Shown: positions 1-11,841, counted from the first letter of the stretch. The stretch: DNA of 64,000 nucleotides from Blastobasis lacticolella (GCA_905147135.1 LR990052.1:12028200-12092199), one strand, 5' to 3'. Numbers and translations: made by a program. Notes: generated by a model not told the origin, from the sequence alone.

Positions 1-4
1 CAAA

Positions 5-1522
5 AGAGTACTAGAAATGTCAGAAATCGCAAAAAACTTCTCACAAACATTTTGCAAAGGTAACACTCAAACTAAACATTTAATACCTAACAAAACTTTT
101 TACGATGCATGGATAGACTGGTCGATAAAGATGAACTACTGGTCGAAAATAATTTTGAATTTCAAATTAAAATTTCTTAAATAGTAATCTGCTTCGAAAA
201 CAAAAAAACTAGATTTATGATTGCTTTGCTTTGCTCTGCTAACATTCTGAGTCAAAAATGACCTCTAATTTAGAACGTTTGGACTAACTAGAAGCATATT
301 ATTTAAATAATAAAAACCCAACAACCGCTTTGGAGTGGTACTGGATCAAATATCCAATGAGAGTAGTGCCAACCAGAAAGGTTATTATAAATCTTTTAAA
401 GAATCTCGAAGAATGTGGCTCGTTCAAGAAAGTGTTTGTACGACATTCATTGGTATTGGATGAAGATATAGTAATTGCAATTTTATCACTAGTAGAAGCT
501 TATCCTGAGATATCTTCAAGACATGTCGCTGCTGAAGTGGGTGTATCTCACTCACTTGTTTTGAAGACATGGAAGAAGTACGGATATAAATGTTACCGGC
601 AGGGGCGAATAGTTCAGGCATTACATTCTGGAGATGCTATTCGCAGAATTACATTTTGCAGATGGTTAAGGGGGAAAATAAGTAGAGATAATTATTTTAT
701 TAACTACATTTTATGGTCTGATGAAACCAATTTCTCCAACAATGGCATGTATAACCGGCGAAACCACCATTATTGGTCTAGAGAAAATCCTCTTAGATAT
801 CGAGAAAGCCATAACGTTTCTCTTTTAATTGCTGGTGTGGTGTAATGTCGAACCGAGTGGTAATGGTGGAATTTAATGACGGCACCCTGAATTCCGACAC
901 TTATAACAACATAATTCTCGAGAATCTCCAAAACCAGTTAGATGAATTGCCACTGTCTGAATCAAGGAAAGTGTATTTCCAACAAGATGGCGCTTCGCCA
1001 CACAACAGCCGCCATACACGTTCTAATATGAATCAGCATTTTAGGATACAGTGGATAGGAACACATGGCCCTATTTAGTGGCCACCTCGGAGTCCTGATC
1101 TTACGCCTCTAGATTTCTTTATGTGGAAAAAATAAAGTCTACAAAAAGAACTACGACGGTGTTGAGGAGCTGAAAGAGGCACTAACAACAATTCTGTATG
1201 GAATTAATCCAAGTACATTATCGGCTGCTACCCACTCAGTAGAAAAGAGGGTAAACCTATGCATCCGCCAAAACGGCAACCATTTTGAGCACCTCATATT
1301 TTAAAACATAAAAAGGTAGAATACCTTATTATGTAAAATTTCTTGTAATCTTAAATGTACATATTTTGCCATCTTATTTTAAGAATACATGCTAATCGTT
1401 TTCTGTTCCTTATTTTTGTTTATTTCAGTACTTAATAGTATGTAGATATCATATCGACGACGACGCCACAAACAAAATATATGGGAGAAGTATTTTGCGA
1501 TTTCTGACATTTCTAGTACTCT
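5..1522 (+). mobile_element. Tc1/mariner-type DNA transposon, complete but decayed
   Basis: The two ends are inverted repeats: positions 5-34 and 1493-1522 match perfectly over 30 bp, and the match extends inward to about 38 bp with one mismatch. The enclosed transposase pseudogene reads on the plus strand. A TA dinucleotide follows the right end at about 1521-1522, as expected for this superfamily; the left flank is cut by the window edge and reads AA, so the duplication cannot be confirmed. Perfect end repeats beside a damaged gene suggest a copy not extremely old, possibly mobilised in trans. Confidence 0.9.
258..1304 (+). pseudogene. mariner-like transposase with DD41D spacing, broken
   Basis: The reading frame starts at the ATG at 258 and shows a helix-turn-helix region (about 460-600, with HVAAEVGVSHSLVLKTWKKYG) followed by a DDE catalytic domain. 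First catalytic Asp lies in LWSDETNF, second in FQQDGASPHNS, third in SPDLTPLDFF. Forty-one codons separate the second and third Asp, the spacing of the DD41D group of Tc1/mariner transposases. Damage seen: an in-frame TAA at 285, a frameshift around 805-826, an in-frame TAG at 1076 and another frameshift near 1131. The frame ends at TAA 1302-1304. The element cannot make active transposase. Superfamily assignment is firm; the DD41D family label is inferred from spacing only. Confidence 0.88.
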
Positions 1523-1932
1523 AAGCTCAGTTGGTCTCATAGACTTTTTTGATCTTTATAAGAAACAGGATCGATTGACATACAAAAAAGTTTTTGTGTG
1601 AATGGTCTATTTTCTTGCTGACTGTACATTTTTTCCAAATTTGTAAATGGGGGTAAAACTGTCTCAAAAAGTTAAGGACAGTCTCTTAAGAACATTTTCC
1701 TCTAGTTGCAACGGTTAAGGTACCTGCCCTTACTGCCCCGTCTCAAAAATCCACCCTGTATATTACCGCTTACCGCCTCTGCCCGACCGCGCTAAGGTTT
1801 TATAGGAAAGTACGACACCGCTATCACATGTGTTTGATATAATATTTTTCCGATATGCCCCCCAATGTTTTCTCGGAAAGACTTATTTTGGACTGAATTC
1901 CAGTAAAAGATCCATATAGTATCAATAAATAC
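1523..1932. other. spacer between transposon and candidate fused exon
   Basis: AT-rich sequence with no gene or repeat that I recognise. If the candidate exon at 1933-2027 is real, this stretch begins the next fused intron. Confidence 0.4.
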
Positions 1933-2027
1933 CTGTCTTCGGCTCCATCATCAGTATCCTGGTAGTTTTTCATCAAAGAGTTTATGGCCGCCACGAAATT
2001 GTAGACAACTTTCGCCTCAAGGTACAC
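1933..2027 (-). CDS. candidate C-terminal exon, possibly of fused
   Basis: On the minus strand a good acceptor (ATATTTTTCAG) precedes an open segment starting VYLEAKVVYNFVAAINSLM and ending at a donor (GACAG/gtattt). The 95-bp exon begins in phase 0. The peptide is amphipathic and helix-rich, as expected for the regulatory half of Fused/STK36. Phase agrees with the candidate exon at 2844-2987. I cannot confirm homology without alignment; it could belong to another gene. Confidence 0.45.
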
Positions 2028-2189
2028 CTGAAAAATATTATATGGCATTATTATTATTTCCAGTCTACAATACATCAACCTTCTTTCCCGTAGGGGTAGG
2101 AGACCACATTGCTACGGTCACAAACTTCAGTCTTAAACATTCATCAACCTTTTCGTACATATACGTCAGTTGAGGGTACACTTGACCTG

Positions 2190-2353
2190 CGGGGCTATTG
2201 GCTAACTCAGTTGACAACTGTATTTGACACTAGATAATTCTACACCACGTCATCTACGTTGAAAACTGGCAATAGCGTCTACCAAATTAGAGCAGTGTCA
2301 GATTTTTTTATGTCAAATTCAGTTGTCCACTGAGATAGCCGATAGGCCCTCCG
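2190..2353. mobile_element. MITE, about 164 bp
   Basis: The left arm (about 2190-2230) and right arm (about 2311-2353) are inverted copies of about 40 bp with a few mismatches, sharing the core CAGTTGACAACTG or variant and TATYGGCTA. There is no coding capacity. It lies between candidate fused exons. Confidence 0.7.
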
Positions 2354-2843
2354 ATGATTAAGCTGGCCTAGCCTGACTGGAGTGAAAACTGCTGCACACG
2401 ATGAAGTATCATTGCGAGGGTTTTAACGATTTCAGATGGCGCTAGTGAGGCGTAAGGTATGTTGTCAAAATACTACCACGCTATTGGATAGATATAACGT
2501 AATATGACGGATCCATTACACACCCTGTCCTCGGCTTGCCGCATCCAGCATCCACCCGCAGCCTTTCGCAAATCGTCACTCCATCTGGCCGGAGAGCGTC
2601 CTACACTAAGCTGTCTCCACTCAAGAACTGTCAATAACAAAATATAATAAGGGTCTGTTTCACCACCTACTAATAAATTTTCGATATCTTAACTGACAAT
2701 CTGTGATTCCATATCTTTTGTTTTGTACTAACGGATATCTGGAACATATGTATATCGGTAGCTTGTGCAACAGGCCCGTAATATACTTTGCTATGGTCAG
2801 TTGCGCTGGTCTAGACACATGTGTATATGAGTTCTATACTAAC
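2354..2843. other. repeat-like spacer
   Basis: No gene seen. The stretch at about 2520-2630 (CTTGCCGCATCCAGCATCC and onward) resembles a dispersed repeat that I associate with lepidopteran genomes. The rest is unclassified AT-rich DNA. Confidence 0.4.
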
Positions 2844-2987
2844 GTCCTGTATGTTGAGCAGCGTGTGCCTCGGCAGGCTGTGCGCCAACGCAGGCAGTGC
2901 CAACAACGCGGCCACCGCGCCGCACACCCGCCCCGCGCCCGCGCCCGCCCGCGCCGCGCTGCCCACCACGCCCACTACCATGCTTAC
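2844..2987 (-). CDS. candidate GC-rich exon, possibly of fused
   Basis: A 144-bp minus-strand segment, strikingly GC-rich against its surroundings, opens after TCTCCAATACGCAG and can end at GAC/gttagt. It encodes Ala/Leu-rich helices (GRVCGAVAALLALPALAHSL) of the kind seen in armadillo-like C-terminal regions of Fused/STK36. Entry and exit phases are both 0, compatible with an upstream donor GCA/gtaaaa near 3490 and with the exon at 1933-2027. The same spot also looks like a strong donor (CGCAG/gtaagc), so the exact boundary is uncertain. Confidence 0.35.
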
Positions 2988-3430
2988 CTGCGTATTGGAG
3001 ACGAAGGGTTCAATACTACAGAGTACTATAGAGGGTTCAATACTGTAGACTACGTTCGCACTGATAGGTGGCATGCACGCATAGCGCCTGAAGCCTAGGG
3101 AGTAGCGAAATAAAACGTACGTTATAGACTCTTCGCAGCCGGTCGAACTGCACCAATAAATTACAATACCGTTAAATAGGTTCCCTAATGACTCTCTGTA
3201 GTGTGATACAACCCCTCCAACGTTGAAGCTTTGCTTGAAACATCACCCTCTGGGCATAGTAGACGAGTTAGATATTATTACAATCTAATGGCCCTTGAGG
3301 AATAGATCTCCTTACCAGTAGTATTAGTGAGGAAGTATATCTTTAATCTTTATCATGGCTTTTTGATTGCTATAAAAGATGATGTATTTTGTGGAAACTA
3401 GTGAGTCCCCATGTGTCACAAGGTATGGTA

Positions 3431-6332
3431 CTATTCTCCTCTTTCTAAATCCATCCCTTTTTTATATGAACTAGGAAGGCATTTTACTGCCATCTCAATG
3501 GGTGGTACTTCAACATACTTCAGAGATGCTTTCAGCTTCAATAATATTTTAACGGTACATACCATATTTAATTGAGTAAGCGATTCCACATCGCCGTCCA
3601 TAACTTCACTGATGTTGGAATTGAGGAATGCTTCCCACTCCTCTAGCTCTATAGATGTTGGTTCTTTTACTGAAACATTAAAACAATTATGGTCAAAGCA
3701 TGAGGTTTTGAAAATTACAGTACAATACTTTACAATTTTGGGTTCAATATTATGCATTTGCTTATTACCTTCCTGTTTTTCCTCAGTCTTGACAATGTGA
3801 TCATTATTTGCAAACTCTTTCTCATCTGATGTCTCATCAATCACTTCACATTTCTCTATATCTTCATCTTTCTCCTCTTTAGAATACTTTTCCTTATCAA
3901 TATTATCCACTATACTGGGTATTTCTACTGCAGGCTCACTAGTGCGTCTTTGATTCTCTGACTTATTTTTATCCCAGCTTCTACTAAAGTGGAAAGATCT
4001 TTTGATACTTCTAGTTAACCTATTTCCTGCACTTCCAAATCTAAGCTTATCTCTTGAAAACTGTAATATCTTTTGCTTGTAAGAGGGAGGCACACTTTTA
4101 CTTAAACCTGAACTTACTTCGCTGCTACATTTACTTGAAGATTTAGGGTGTTCCAAGCTATGTGACGCGGTGTCCACAGGTTTTGGTTTTTGCTTAACCT
4201 CTAATGTATCGTCACTATTTGGAGCCAATTTTGTGTCTTCTGCTATTTTGTCAGCTGATGGCTTTTCTTCTACTATTTTATCCATTTTGTTCATGTTTGT
4301 TTCATGCTTTTTATTACCAATCATAAGTTGAGCCATATTATTTTCTAGATTGCAGACAACAAGGTTTGAATTATTCATTACATTGTATTCATGTCTGAGT
4401 AGTTTAGCATTTGCTGCAGTGATTGGTTGTGATTGGTCTTCATCATCAGTTTTTAGACTGTCTCTAACACTAAAGGCACTCGTGGCACGGACACTGTCAT
4501 CATCAGACATTGGGACACACTCCATAGCCTGCATAACTTTTACATTTCGTAAGTCATGCTCTCTCGTTTCAGTCTTAATATGCTCACTTTCAAGTTTCAT
4601 TGCTCTAAAATCAAATTTATGATTAAAAAAGAAAACCGAAAAACAGGTGCAAACACTGCATAATATCGAAAATAGTTTAATACCTGGCATTGCTACTAAT
4701 TTTATCTCTCTGCATCTGCTTTGCCTCTTGTTGACTACTGGTTAAAGGTTTTGTGAATGGTGACTCGCTGAGTACATCTTCAGGAAGTATAACAACATGA
4801 CCACTTACAAATGGGTGTTCTAATATCTCATCCCAAGTCATTCTCTTTATTGGGTCTTTGTGAAGTAATCCCTATAATATTAAGAAAAAAATTATACAAT
4901 GAAACAAAAGAAATATAATTTGGCTTTAAGTCCGCCAATTGTATTATTGTGCAATAAAGTTTAAAAAAAAAAAAAAAAAAAAAAAAAGAAATATAATTAA
5001 TAAACAATCAGAGAATGAAGAAGAAGAGAACTGAAGCGCATTACAATAATATACTTTAAAAAACGTAGTTATACCTGGAGGAAAGACCGAGCATCCACAC
5101 TTATAAAACTGGGCCACTGCACCGGTTTGTGTCTTATCATCCGAACCAGTTGCCATATTGACATAGTGCAGAATGGAGGTTGCCCAGCTATTAACTCGTA
5201 TACAATGCATCCTAGAGACCATAAATCAGCCTGTAATTGAAATGCATAAATAAAATTACTTAAAGCTCTATGGGCATAACAAAAAATTAAAATGTAACTT
5301 TGTTTTTTATTACTTACCCGATGATCATATGGCTTTTCATCTATAAGTTCTGGTGCCATGTACAAAGGAGTTCCTTTAATAGATGTTAAAATATGTGTAG
5401 CATTTGTCATTATTCTTGCTAACCCAAAATCACACAGCTTTGCGCGACCAGTACTGTCCAGTAAGACATTCTGTGGCTTCAAGTCTCTACAAAAAATTAA
5501 TTATAAACAATGAGAATACAACATACATCCAAGCATAATAAGGAGATACAATAGATATGAAAGAGGGGGATTAAATAGTAGGTAGTAGCTGAAAACTTTA
5601 AAAGTCCCATTGCCTCAGCATCCCACTCCAACCCATATTGTAAACTGCTAACCATTCTCTTCAAGCTGGAAAGCAATTTGCTGAGAAATGGCCAGGTAAC
5701 TAAATACAGTGCAGGATCACACTTCAAACCTCTTTTATAAGTTCCATCCTGTACCTCTCTTCACTGTTTTAATTTCAAATAAAAATAAAACCATACCTAA
5801 ACTTCTCAAATGTCAAAACTTCTCATACCTGTGAAGAACTCTGTGGGAATGCAGATAATACAAGGCAGACACCAGATCCCAGGTGACTTTTTTTACTTGT
5901 TCCTCATTCAAGCAGCCTTCTTTGGCCAGTATGCTATGAAGCTCTTTTTCTGCATACTCTGTGACTACTACCAGTTCAGTCTCAGTGTCAAAACTATCAA
6001 TCATACGAATAATGTTTGGGTGGTTTAATTCGCGTTGGATATCACATTCTTGCCTGAGATTCTTCAAGTCATTAGAAGAGCGGCCTTTCTGAAATTAAGA
6101 AACAATTAATGTAGAATAGATGGAAATAGGTGCTGTTTGGTGGTGCAGAAAATATTGGATTATTTATGAAATATGTTAGGGCTAGAGTGATTTATTATGC
6201 GATGTTCAATAAAACACTTACCTTTCTAATTACTTTTAGCGCTACAACGGCGTTGGTTTCTTTATGTTTAGCTTTAAAAACACGGCCAAAGGATCCTTCC
6301 CCCTTCCAAGACAAAACAACGTAACTCTCCAT
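3431..6332 (-). CDS. fu: serine/threonine kinase Fused (Hedgehog pathway)
   Basis: Six minus-strand exons join in phase with GT/AG borders: 6332-6222, 6088-5829, 5486-5318, 5230-5075, 4871-4684, and 4604 to a stop at 3431. This gives 685 aa if the last exon is read through. The kinase domain is complete: glycine loop GEGSFGRVF (residues 11-19), catalytic Lys33 in VALK, HRDLKPQN (123-130), DFG (143-145), MAPE (167-170), and [11 protein letters not shown] leading to HPFVSGHV. Thr151, Thr154 and Thr158 in the activation loop match positions known to be phosphorylated in Drosophila Fu. The last exon is low complexity and acidic/basic, with a basic stretch and [20 protein letters not shown] near its end, resembling the Fu regulatory region. 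Known family members are 800 aa or more, so the stop at 3431 may be intronic read-through and more exons probably follow. Fused acts in the cytoplasm with Cos2, Su(fu) and Ci downstream of Smoothened. Confidence 0.9.
4963..4987. repeat. poly-A/T homopolymer in fused intron
   Basis: A run of about 25 A on the plus strand lies in the intron between fused exons 4 and 5. Confidence 0.9.
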
Positions 6333-6961
6333 TAGAGAACAGTGTTGAAATATTGAGGAAAAGAAATAATGTATTATTATTAAACATTAAAACTTTTAAA
6401 TAAACAGACAAACAAACACGCAAATACAAACAACGTCGAAAACACAAACTATGAACTGGTCGAAAACGAAAATTGAAAACAAACTTTGGGTTGACAATTT
6501 TTTTTTTCAGGCCGATCCTTTATTTTTTGGCTTGGATGGACATTTAAGCCTTAAATTTTTTGAGTCTTTTGCTCGGAGTTTGTGGAGTGAAGTAGTTTTT
6601 ATTCGAGTTTTGATTTACATGAGGGATATTGTAATGGCATTTGATTTAAGCTTTCTTATTGTCGAGTTGATTAGAAGAATAATAATAATCTTGGAGTTTT
6701 TGTAATATTTAGGTATCATGTTCACCCTGAGTCAATTAAGCCAAAATTAGAAAAATTTTGAGCTCACTGCGCTCGCTTAGTTTTCATTTTCAGTTACTTT
6801 TATTACGATTACCCCCATATTGCAAGGGGTTTGATCTTGACCCCCCCCCCCCCCAAACCAAAACCTGGCTACGCCCGTGGTATTCAACTAATATACTTTC
6901 ATCTAAAGTTGTACGGACTTACTTAATATTTAATTTGTGTTTTAATGGTGTTGGTACATCA
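6333..6961. other. 5' flank of fused
   Basis: This stretch should hold the fused promoter and 5' UTR on the minus strand. No TATA box or other convincing site was seen. A run of 14 C at about 6841-6854 is a simple repeat. Confidence 0.4.
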
Positions 6962-7377
6962 ATGAGGAGTTTTCCAATAGGTATCTAAAGCATTCCTAAC
7001 CACTCACTAGATGGCGCCCCGACAATTTTGGTAATTGATAATCGCTTGAAATAGGTTCTTAGCAAACAGGATATAAACACTGGGTACGTTGTATTGGATA
7101 ATATTGTATTTGTCAATAGTTTTCAACCATTTTAGAGGTTGTAATAATAATGGAACATAGTGCTAACTTCTATAAATATTTCTTTTTACACTTCGTTCAA
7201 CCTTTAACAGTTATGTTTATATTAATAAACATTTTATTTTTAAGTTTAGTATTAGTTGGCTGCATGAAATCACTGCCATCATCACACAGATTATAAAAAG
7301 ATTACCAAAATTGTAGGAGCGCCATCTATTGATGCTTTTTGAAACCAACTATCTATACCTACTGGAAAACTCCTCAT
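6962..7377. mobile_element. MITE family A, copy 1
   Basis: The termini are inverted copies built on ATGAGGAGTTTTCCA followed by ATAGGTA-like sequence, and the next subterminal block (GCGCCATCTA / TAGATGGCGCC with ATTACCAAAATTGT) is also inverted. The 416-bp interior is non-coding. A second copy is at 35977-36331. The right flank is TA and the left flank CA, so a TA target site is possible. Confidence 0.85.
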
Positions 7378-8890
7378 TAAATAAATAAGTTAGTGACAGC
7401 GCCGTCTCACCCCTTGTGCTATACTATAATGATACTTGGTACGCTACCAGACAACTTCAGGCAGGTTTACCAATGAAACCATACCTTTCAAAAGGGTCTT
7501 TTAGTTGATCCACAGACAAGGTCTTTGTAATGTTTGCACTGGCAAAACCGCCTTTGAAAGTCAGTAAAGCGGCCCAAACAAAACGTCGTCGACTGGAGTC
7601 TGGTTGATGGCATGGGGTGGGTCTGGAATGAGTATAGAATCTGCAGGAGTTGCATGTTTAGAGCGCAAAGCGTCTGGTTTCGGAGATATGTGGAGCAACC
7701 TACCTACATAATTCGAAAGCAACAACTTTGCCGCTCTTGCTATGTATCGATATTGAGCCTCGATTTTTAACAGGACGCACAGCAGAGGGCTCTATCCTTT
7801 CAAGGCGGAACAGTTACGTTCTTGACCTTTTAGATGAGTAAAAGCGATCCAGTTCCACTAATGTTGACATGATTCTACTATTATTCTGCGACTAATGAGC
7901 TAGTCTACCGTTCGGGAAAACTAAACCATTACAAGATTCATTAGGCTAGAGTCGTGTTCGCATAATCGCTAAACAGAAATTTATAAAATACTTAGTGTTT
8001 ATTATTGTGTATATCCCGGGCCAACATTTAGGCAATAAAACATCCCAAAAATTGACTGAGATTTATTAAACCAGCACTAAAACCTGTGCGGTACAGATAT
8101 AGAAGGTATGTTTTAGAGGTCCGCTAAAACCCGCCAGCTAGTTACTTAGTGGGTTCTAAGCTGTTTATACGATTTTTGATACACCGAAAACCGTCATGGT
8201 TCATCTAATACGCAGTAGGTACCTACCTACATTTACAATAGAAAGCTTAGCGTATTTTTGACATATTTATTGATTCTCTACCAACTGGGCCGCATTATGT
8301 TGTTCAAATCTGACGACGGTTAAACGTTTTAAGATGGGTAGCTGACATAAGATTCGTTACCCCTCAATTTGGGCTACGCCGCAGTCGGGGTAAAAAATTA
8401 AAGCGGCATTTAACGTATTTGATGATACTTCGCATGTAGTAATAACCAAATAATTGTTAGGGTATTGTAAAACTTATAGGCTTTCTATGATGTTATTAGC
8501 AGGTACGTTTTCGGGAAAAAGTAACTATATAGGTCTGTACAGTACTGTTTGACGGTAGTGATGCGAGGCTCCACGAATGTAATACACGCCTGTCTCAAGC
8601 GTTCCATATTATAGTCGGCAGTAGGTAGGTACTGAAACTGCGCGTCATGCAAAACTTGGTTGCAACTCACACGTTCAAGAGTTTAAGATTGAAAAGAGGT
8701 GATTATTGGAAATTGCAACTGACACCAGTCTCTGTGTAAGATCGAAACTCGGTATGCATCGAAATCGGCATAATAAATCATTTCAGTGTTTGACTTTGAA
8801 GGTCAAACTCTGAAGTCTTTATTGTAGATATTATCAGGCCATCTGTTTTACATTAGATTTAGTTTTATAGATGCAGGTATGATTCATTTA
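7378..8890. other. intergenic, nothing recognised
   Basis: About 1.5 kb of mixed-composition DNA without a supported gene, RNA or recognisable repeat. Confidence 0.4.
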
Positions 8891-8897
8891 CGTAGTC

Positions 8898-8977
8898 TTT
8901 TACAGAATAGAAATAAAGCAATTTGTGTAGTTTTTTATTATTATTTATGTCGTTTTTTACAGAATAGAAATAAAGCA
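8898..8977. repeat. short direct duplication
   Basis: The block TTTTACAGAATAGAAATAAA occurs at about 8901 and again at about 8955, a direct repeat with a period near 54 bp. Confidence 0.75.
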
Positions 8978-9132
8978 AGATTAATTCAGATAATGTTCAG
9001 TTGTCCAAGTAGACGAAGTCGCGAGCAAAAGCTGGGATAAACTTGTAAAATATAAATATTTTCTGTAATTATTATTTTTACATTAAATATTGTTTGTCGG
9101 TGTCGGTAGGTATGTCTTCAATAATTAATTTA

Positions 9133-9230
9133 GGCACACATTTTGGAGTCAATATTCCGGTTGTACTCTCGCGCGCGAATCGGGGTCCGCCTTTGACCAT
9201 GATCCACGAGTTGGCAAATGAGGTAGGGGA
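9133..9230 (-). mobile_element. tRNA-SINE family S1, degenerate fragment
   Basis: The 3' body of the SINE seen in full at 60741-61093 is recognisable in reverse: GGTTGTACTCTCGCGCGCG, then GGTCCGCCTTTGACCATGATCCA. Confidence 0.65.
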
Positions 9231-9310
9231 GAGTTGGCATATACCTATTCCCTAACGGCCAATCGCTATATCTAAGCTCAGGAAAGTACCTATTAGGATA
9301 AGTTAAATTA

Positions 9311-10452
9311 ATGGTGTCCAAAATCATGATGGTCAATCATGGTGAAGCACTAGCTGTGTCCTTGGATATTTCCAAAGCTTTCGACCGGGTGTGGCATGAC
9401 AGCCTGATAAGCAAGCTTCCTGCATACGGACTATCTCCCAGCTATTATACCTGGATAGCCGATTTCCTGAGAGATCGATCGCTTCGTGTGGTTATTGAAA
9501 GTCAAACATCCGACACAATGCCAACTGATGCCGGTGTGCCTCAGGGATCCGTCCTCTTTGCAACACTTTTCTTGCTCCACATTAACGATCTGCTAAAGCC
9601 CGGCATCCTTGGGTACGCTGATGATAGCACTGTTGTAGAGAGGTACCTATCGAGCGCACGAGCTACTGGGGCTCAGGTTCGGGCCAGCAGAGAGGCACTA
9701 CTAAAGCGCATCAATGAGACCCTGAAGGCTGTGGTTGATTGTGGTGAAGTCAAAGTGGTCAAGTTCAATCCTTTCAAGACCCAGGCATGTCTCTTCTGAG
9801 CGAAACGTAGCCCTGTCCAACTAACACCGTCTTTCCGAGGTGAGTCGTTGCCTTTGGCCGACAAGTTGGAGCTGCTTGGTGTTACCCTATCTTCAGACCT
9901 AAACTTTGGACCATATGTTGAGTCAAGAGCCCAATTGGTGAGGAAGTACTTCACACCTGGACAGCTTCTCAATTTATACCAAGCACAAGTCCGGTCATGT
10001 ATGGGAGTACTGTAGTCACCTCTGGGATGGGTCAGCCAAGTATCAGCTGGAAGCTCTTGACTCTATCGACAGACGTGCCAAAAGACTGATTGATGATGAT
10101 TCGCTTGTCGAGTCTCACCTTCTGGGTCTGGGATACCGTCGTAGAGTCGCCGGCTTGTCGGTCTTTTATCGAATTCACTTCGGTGAGTGCTCCCACAGGA
10201 GCTCCACAACCTTGTTCCACCGTGCCCTTTTTATTATCGAACAACGAGGGGGACAAAAGATCGTCATCCATTTATGGTAGACGTCCCACCATCTCGTACT
10301 TAGCGTTTTGCATTCACTTTTCTTATGCAAAGGACTGGAACTCTCTGCCTGAGTCATTGATCCCTGATAAGTATAACCTTGGGGTCTTCAAATCAAGAAT
10401 TCTAGGCACGCATGCTACATCTTCGACCTCATCGTCGCTTTCCATCTGGTGA
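9311..10452 (+). pseudogene. non-LTR retrotransposon reverse transcriptase fragment (Jockey/CR1-like)
   Basis: The open segment 9311-9799 carries reverse transcriptase motifs: SLDISKAFDRVWHDSL, AGVPQGSVL and the catalytic GYADDS. After the stop at 9797 the family frame resumes in other phases: ESLPLADKLELLGVTLSSDL near 9840, HLWDGSAKYQLEALDSIDRR near 10020, and a C-terminal AKDWNSLPESLIP segment ending at 10450. No endonuclease domain or ORF1 is present upstream, so the copy is 5'-truncated. Several frameshifts make it non-functional. The clade is a guess from motif style. Confidence 0.85.
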
Positions 10453-10576
10453 GTTGAGGTCAAATGCAAGCCTATTGACAATAAAAAGAACATTTCTCAC
10501 ATAAACTCTACAATATATGTATTTGCATTTCGAATACATGTAGTGGACGGTGTACAAAGCAAATATTGATAGAAAG

Positions 10577-10921
10577 CCGCAAATCGATGTACGGGATAGC
10601 CGAATTAATAAAATTTACTAAGCTGTCTCTTACCTGAAGAAGCCTAAACTTAGCATGTTTTGAAAATATGCCTTAAATTTTTGAAAACATGTTACCGAAA
10701 GCTATTCGTGTAGTATGTTTTTAGAACCGGCCGATTGAAGCCCTTTCATTTGATACCACACACGACAGGTTTATAAAATAAAAAATTCTAATGCCATACA
10801 AAAAAATTGACAACGTTATCACTACTACCATGGGAATATTTTTAAGAACTACCGCTCAAAATGATTGCTTTAACCTAAAGTATCAGTGTACCAAATGGCT
10901 ATCCCGTACATCGATTTGCGG
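10577..10921. mobile_element. MITE with perfect 25-bp inverted ends
   Basis: Positions 10577-10601 and 10897-10921 are exact inverted copies (core AATCGATGTACGGGATAGCC). The 345-bp element is non-coding. Perfect termini suggest recent mobility. No clear target-site duplication was found beside it. Confidence 0.88.
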
Positions 10922-11841
10922 TTTTTTTAAAGTAGCCTTGCCACTAATATGTTCAATGTGTTATTAGAATTTAAATTATAGGTACCTATTAACAAAATTA
11001 TGTCTTAGGGAGACAAAGTTAATATGAAGTGTCGTCTTTCGATGTCCGCTCCGAAAGGGTTGCCAGGGGGTCTAAAAAGGCCACATTGGGTGTTTCATAA
11101 TATAATCATAATATTTTTCATTTCGCAAATCGCAAAATGGCCACTTGACCAATGAAACGCCAAATGATTCATTTTATTATTCATATTGCAATTCATCCTA
11201 TTTGACAGTTTTGTACAGCAATTCGTAAAATGGTCCACTTATTATGAATTGCTAATATGTCAAATAGGAGAATTCTTAGAAGTTACTGAATGAGCAACAT
11301 CTTTGTTTCATATTTCAGTTTTACTTAAGTATAAAATTTTTCACAAAGTTACAATTTTCATTTTGATTGATGTCGTGGTTTTAGAGCATTTATTGTAAAA
11401 TATTAGTATTTATGAACAATACTAAAAATATGCGGGAATCTTCAGTAGCGTAGCGGCAGGACTTTTTTTCTTGTAAAAGCGCGGGATACTTCGGTTACGT
11501 TGCGGCGAGTGCTCGGCGGCTAACTGGAAATTTTAAATTACTTTTTCAATATTTTGATTGTAAATTACTTATATAACTATTAGATGCCTATAAACTTTGT
11601 ATTTTCATAATAAATTGTTTTAGGTTCTATGTGCATTACATTTTTATGCGTCAGGGTCCTACCAGAGGTTTGTAGGCGTGAGTGCAGACCATAGAATGCA
11701 CCAGGTTAGCGTGTCTAACTGCATTCGAGCCGTGACTCTCGCTTTAAATAGCGATTATTTCCGGAGCAAATACATCCATTTTCCGGACTCTAGAGAAGAA
11801 AGGAATGTAATTAAGCGTAGGTAAGTGTAAAATGTACAATC

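Noticed and set aside
2703..3098. 131-codon plus-strand frame with Arg-rich protein
   Set aside because: Its composition follows from GC-rich sequence; the minus strand gives the more protein-like reading and splice sites.
9673..10357. Minus-strand frames over the retrotransposon fragment
   Set aside because: They mirror the reverse transcriptase coding strand, which carries the recognisable motifs.
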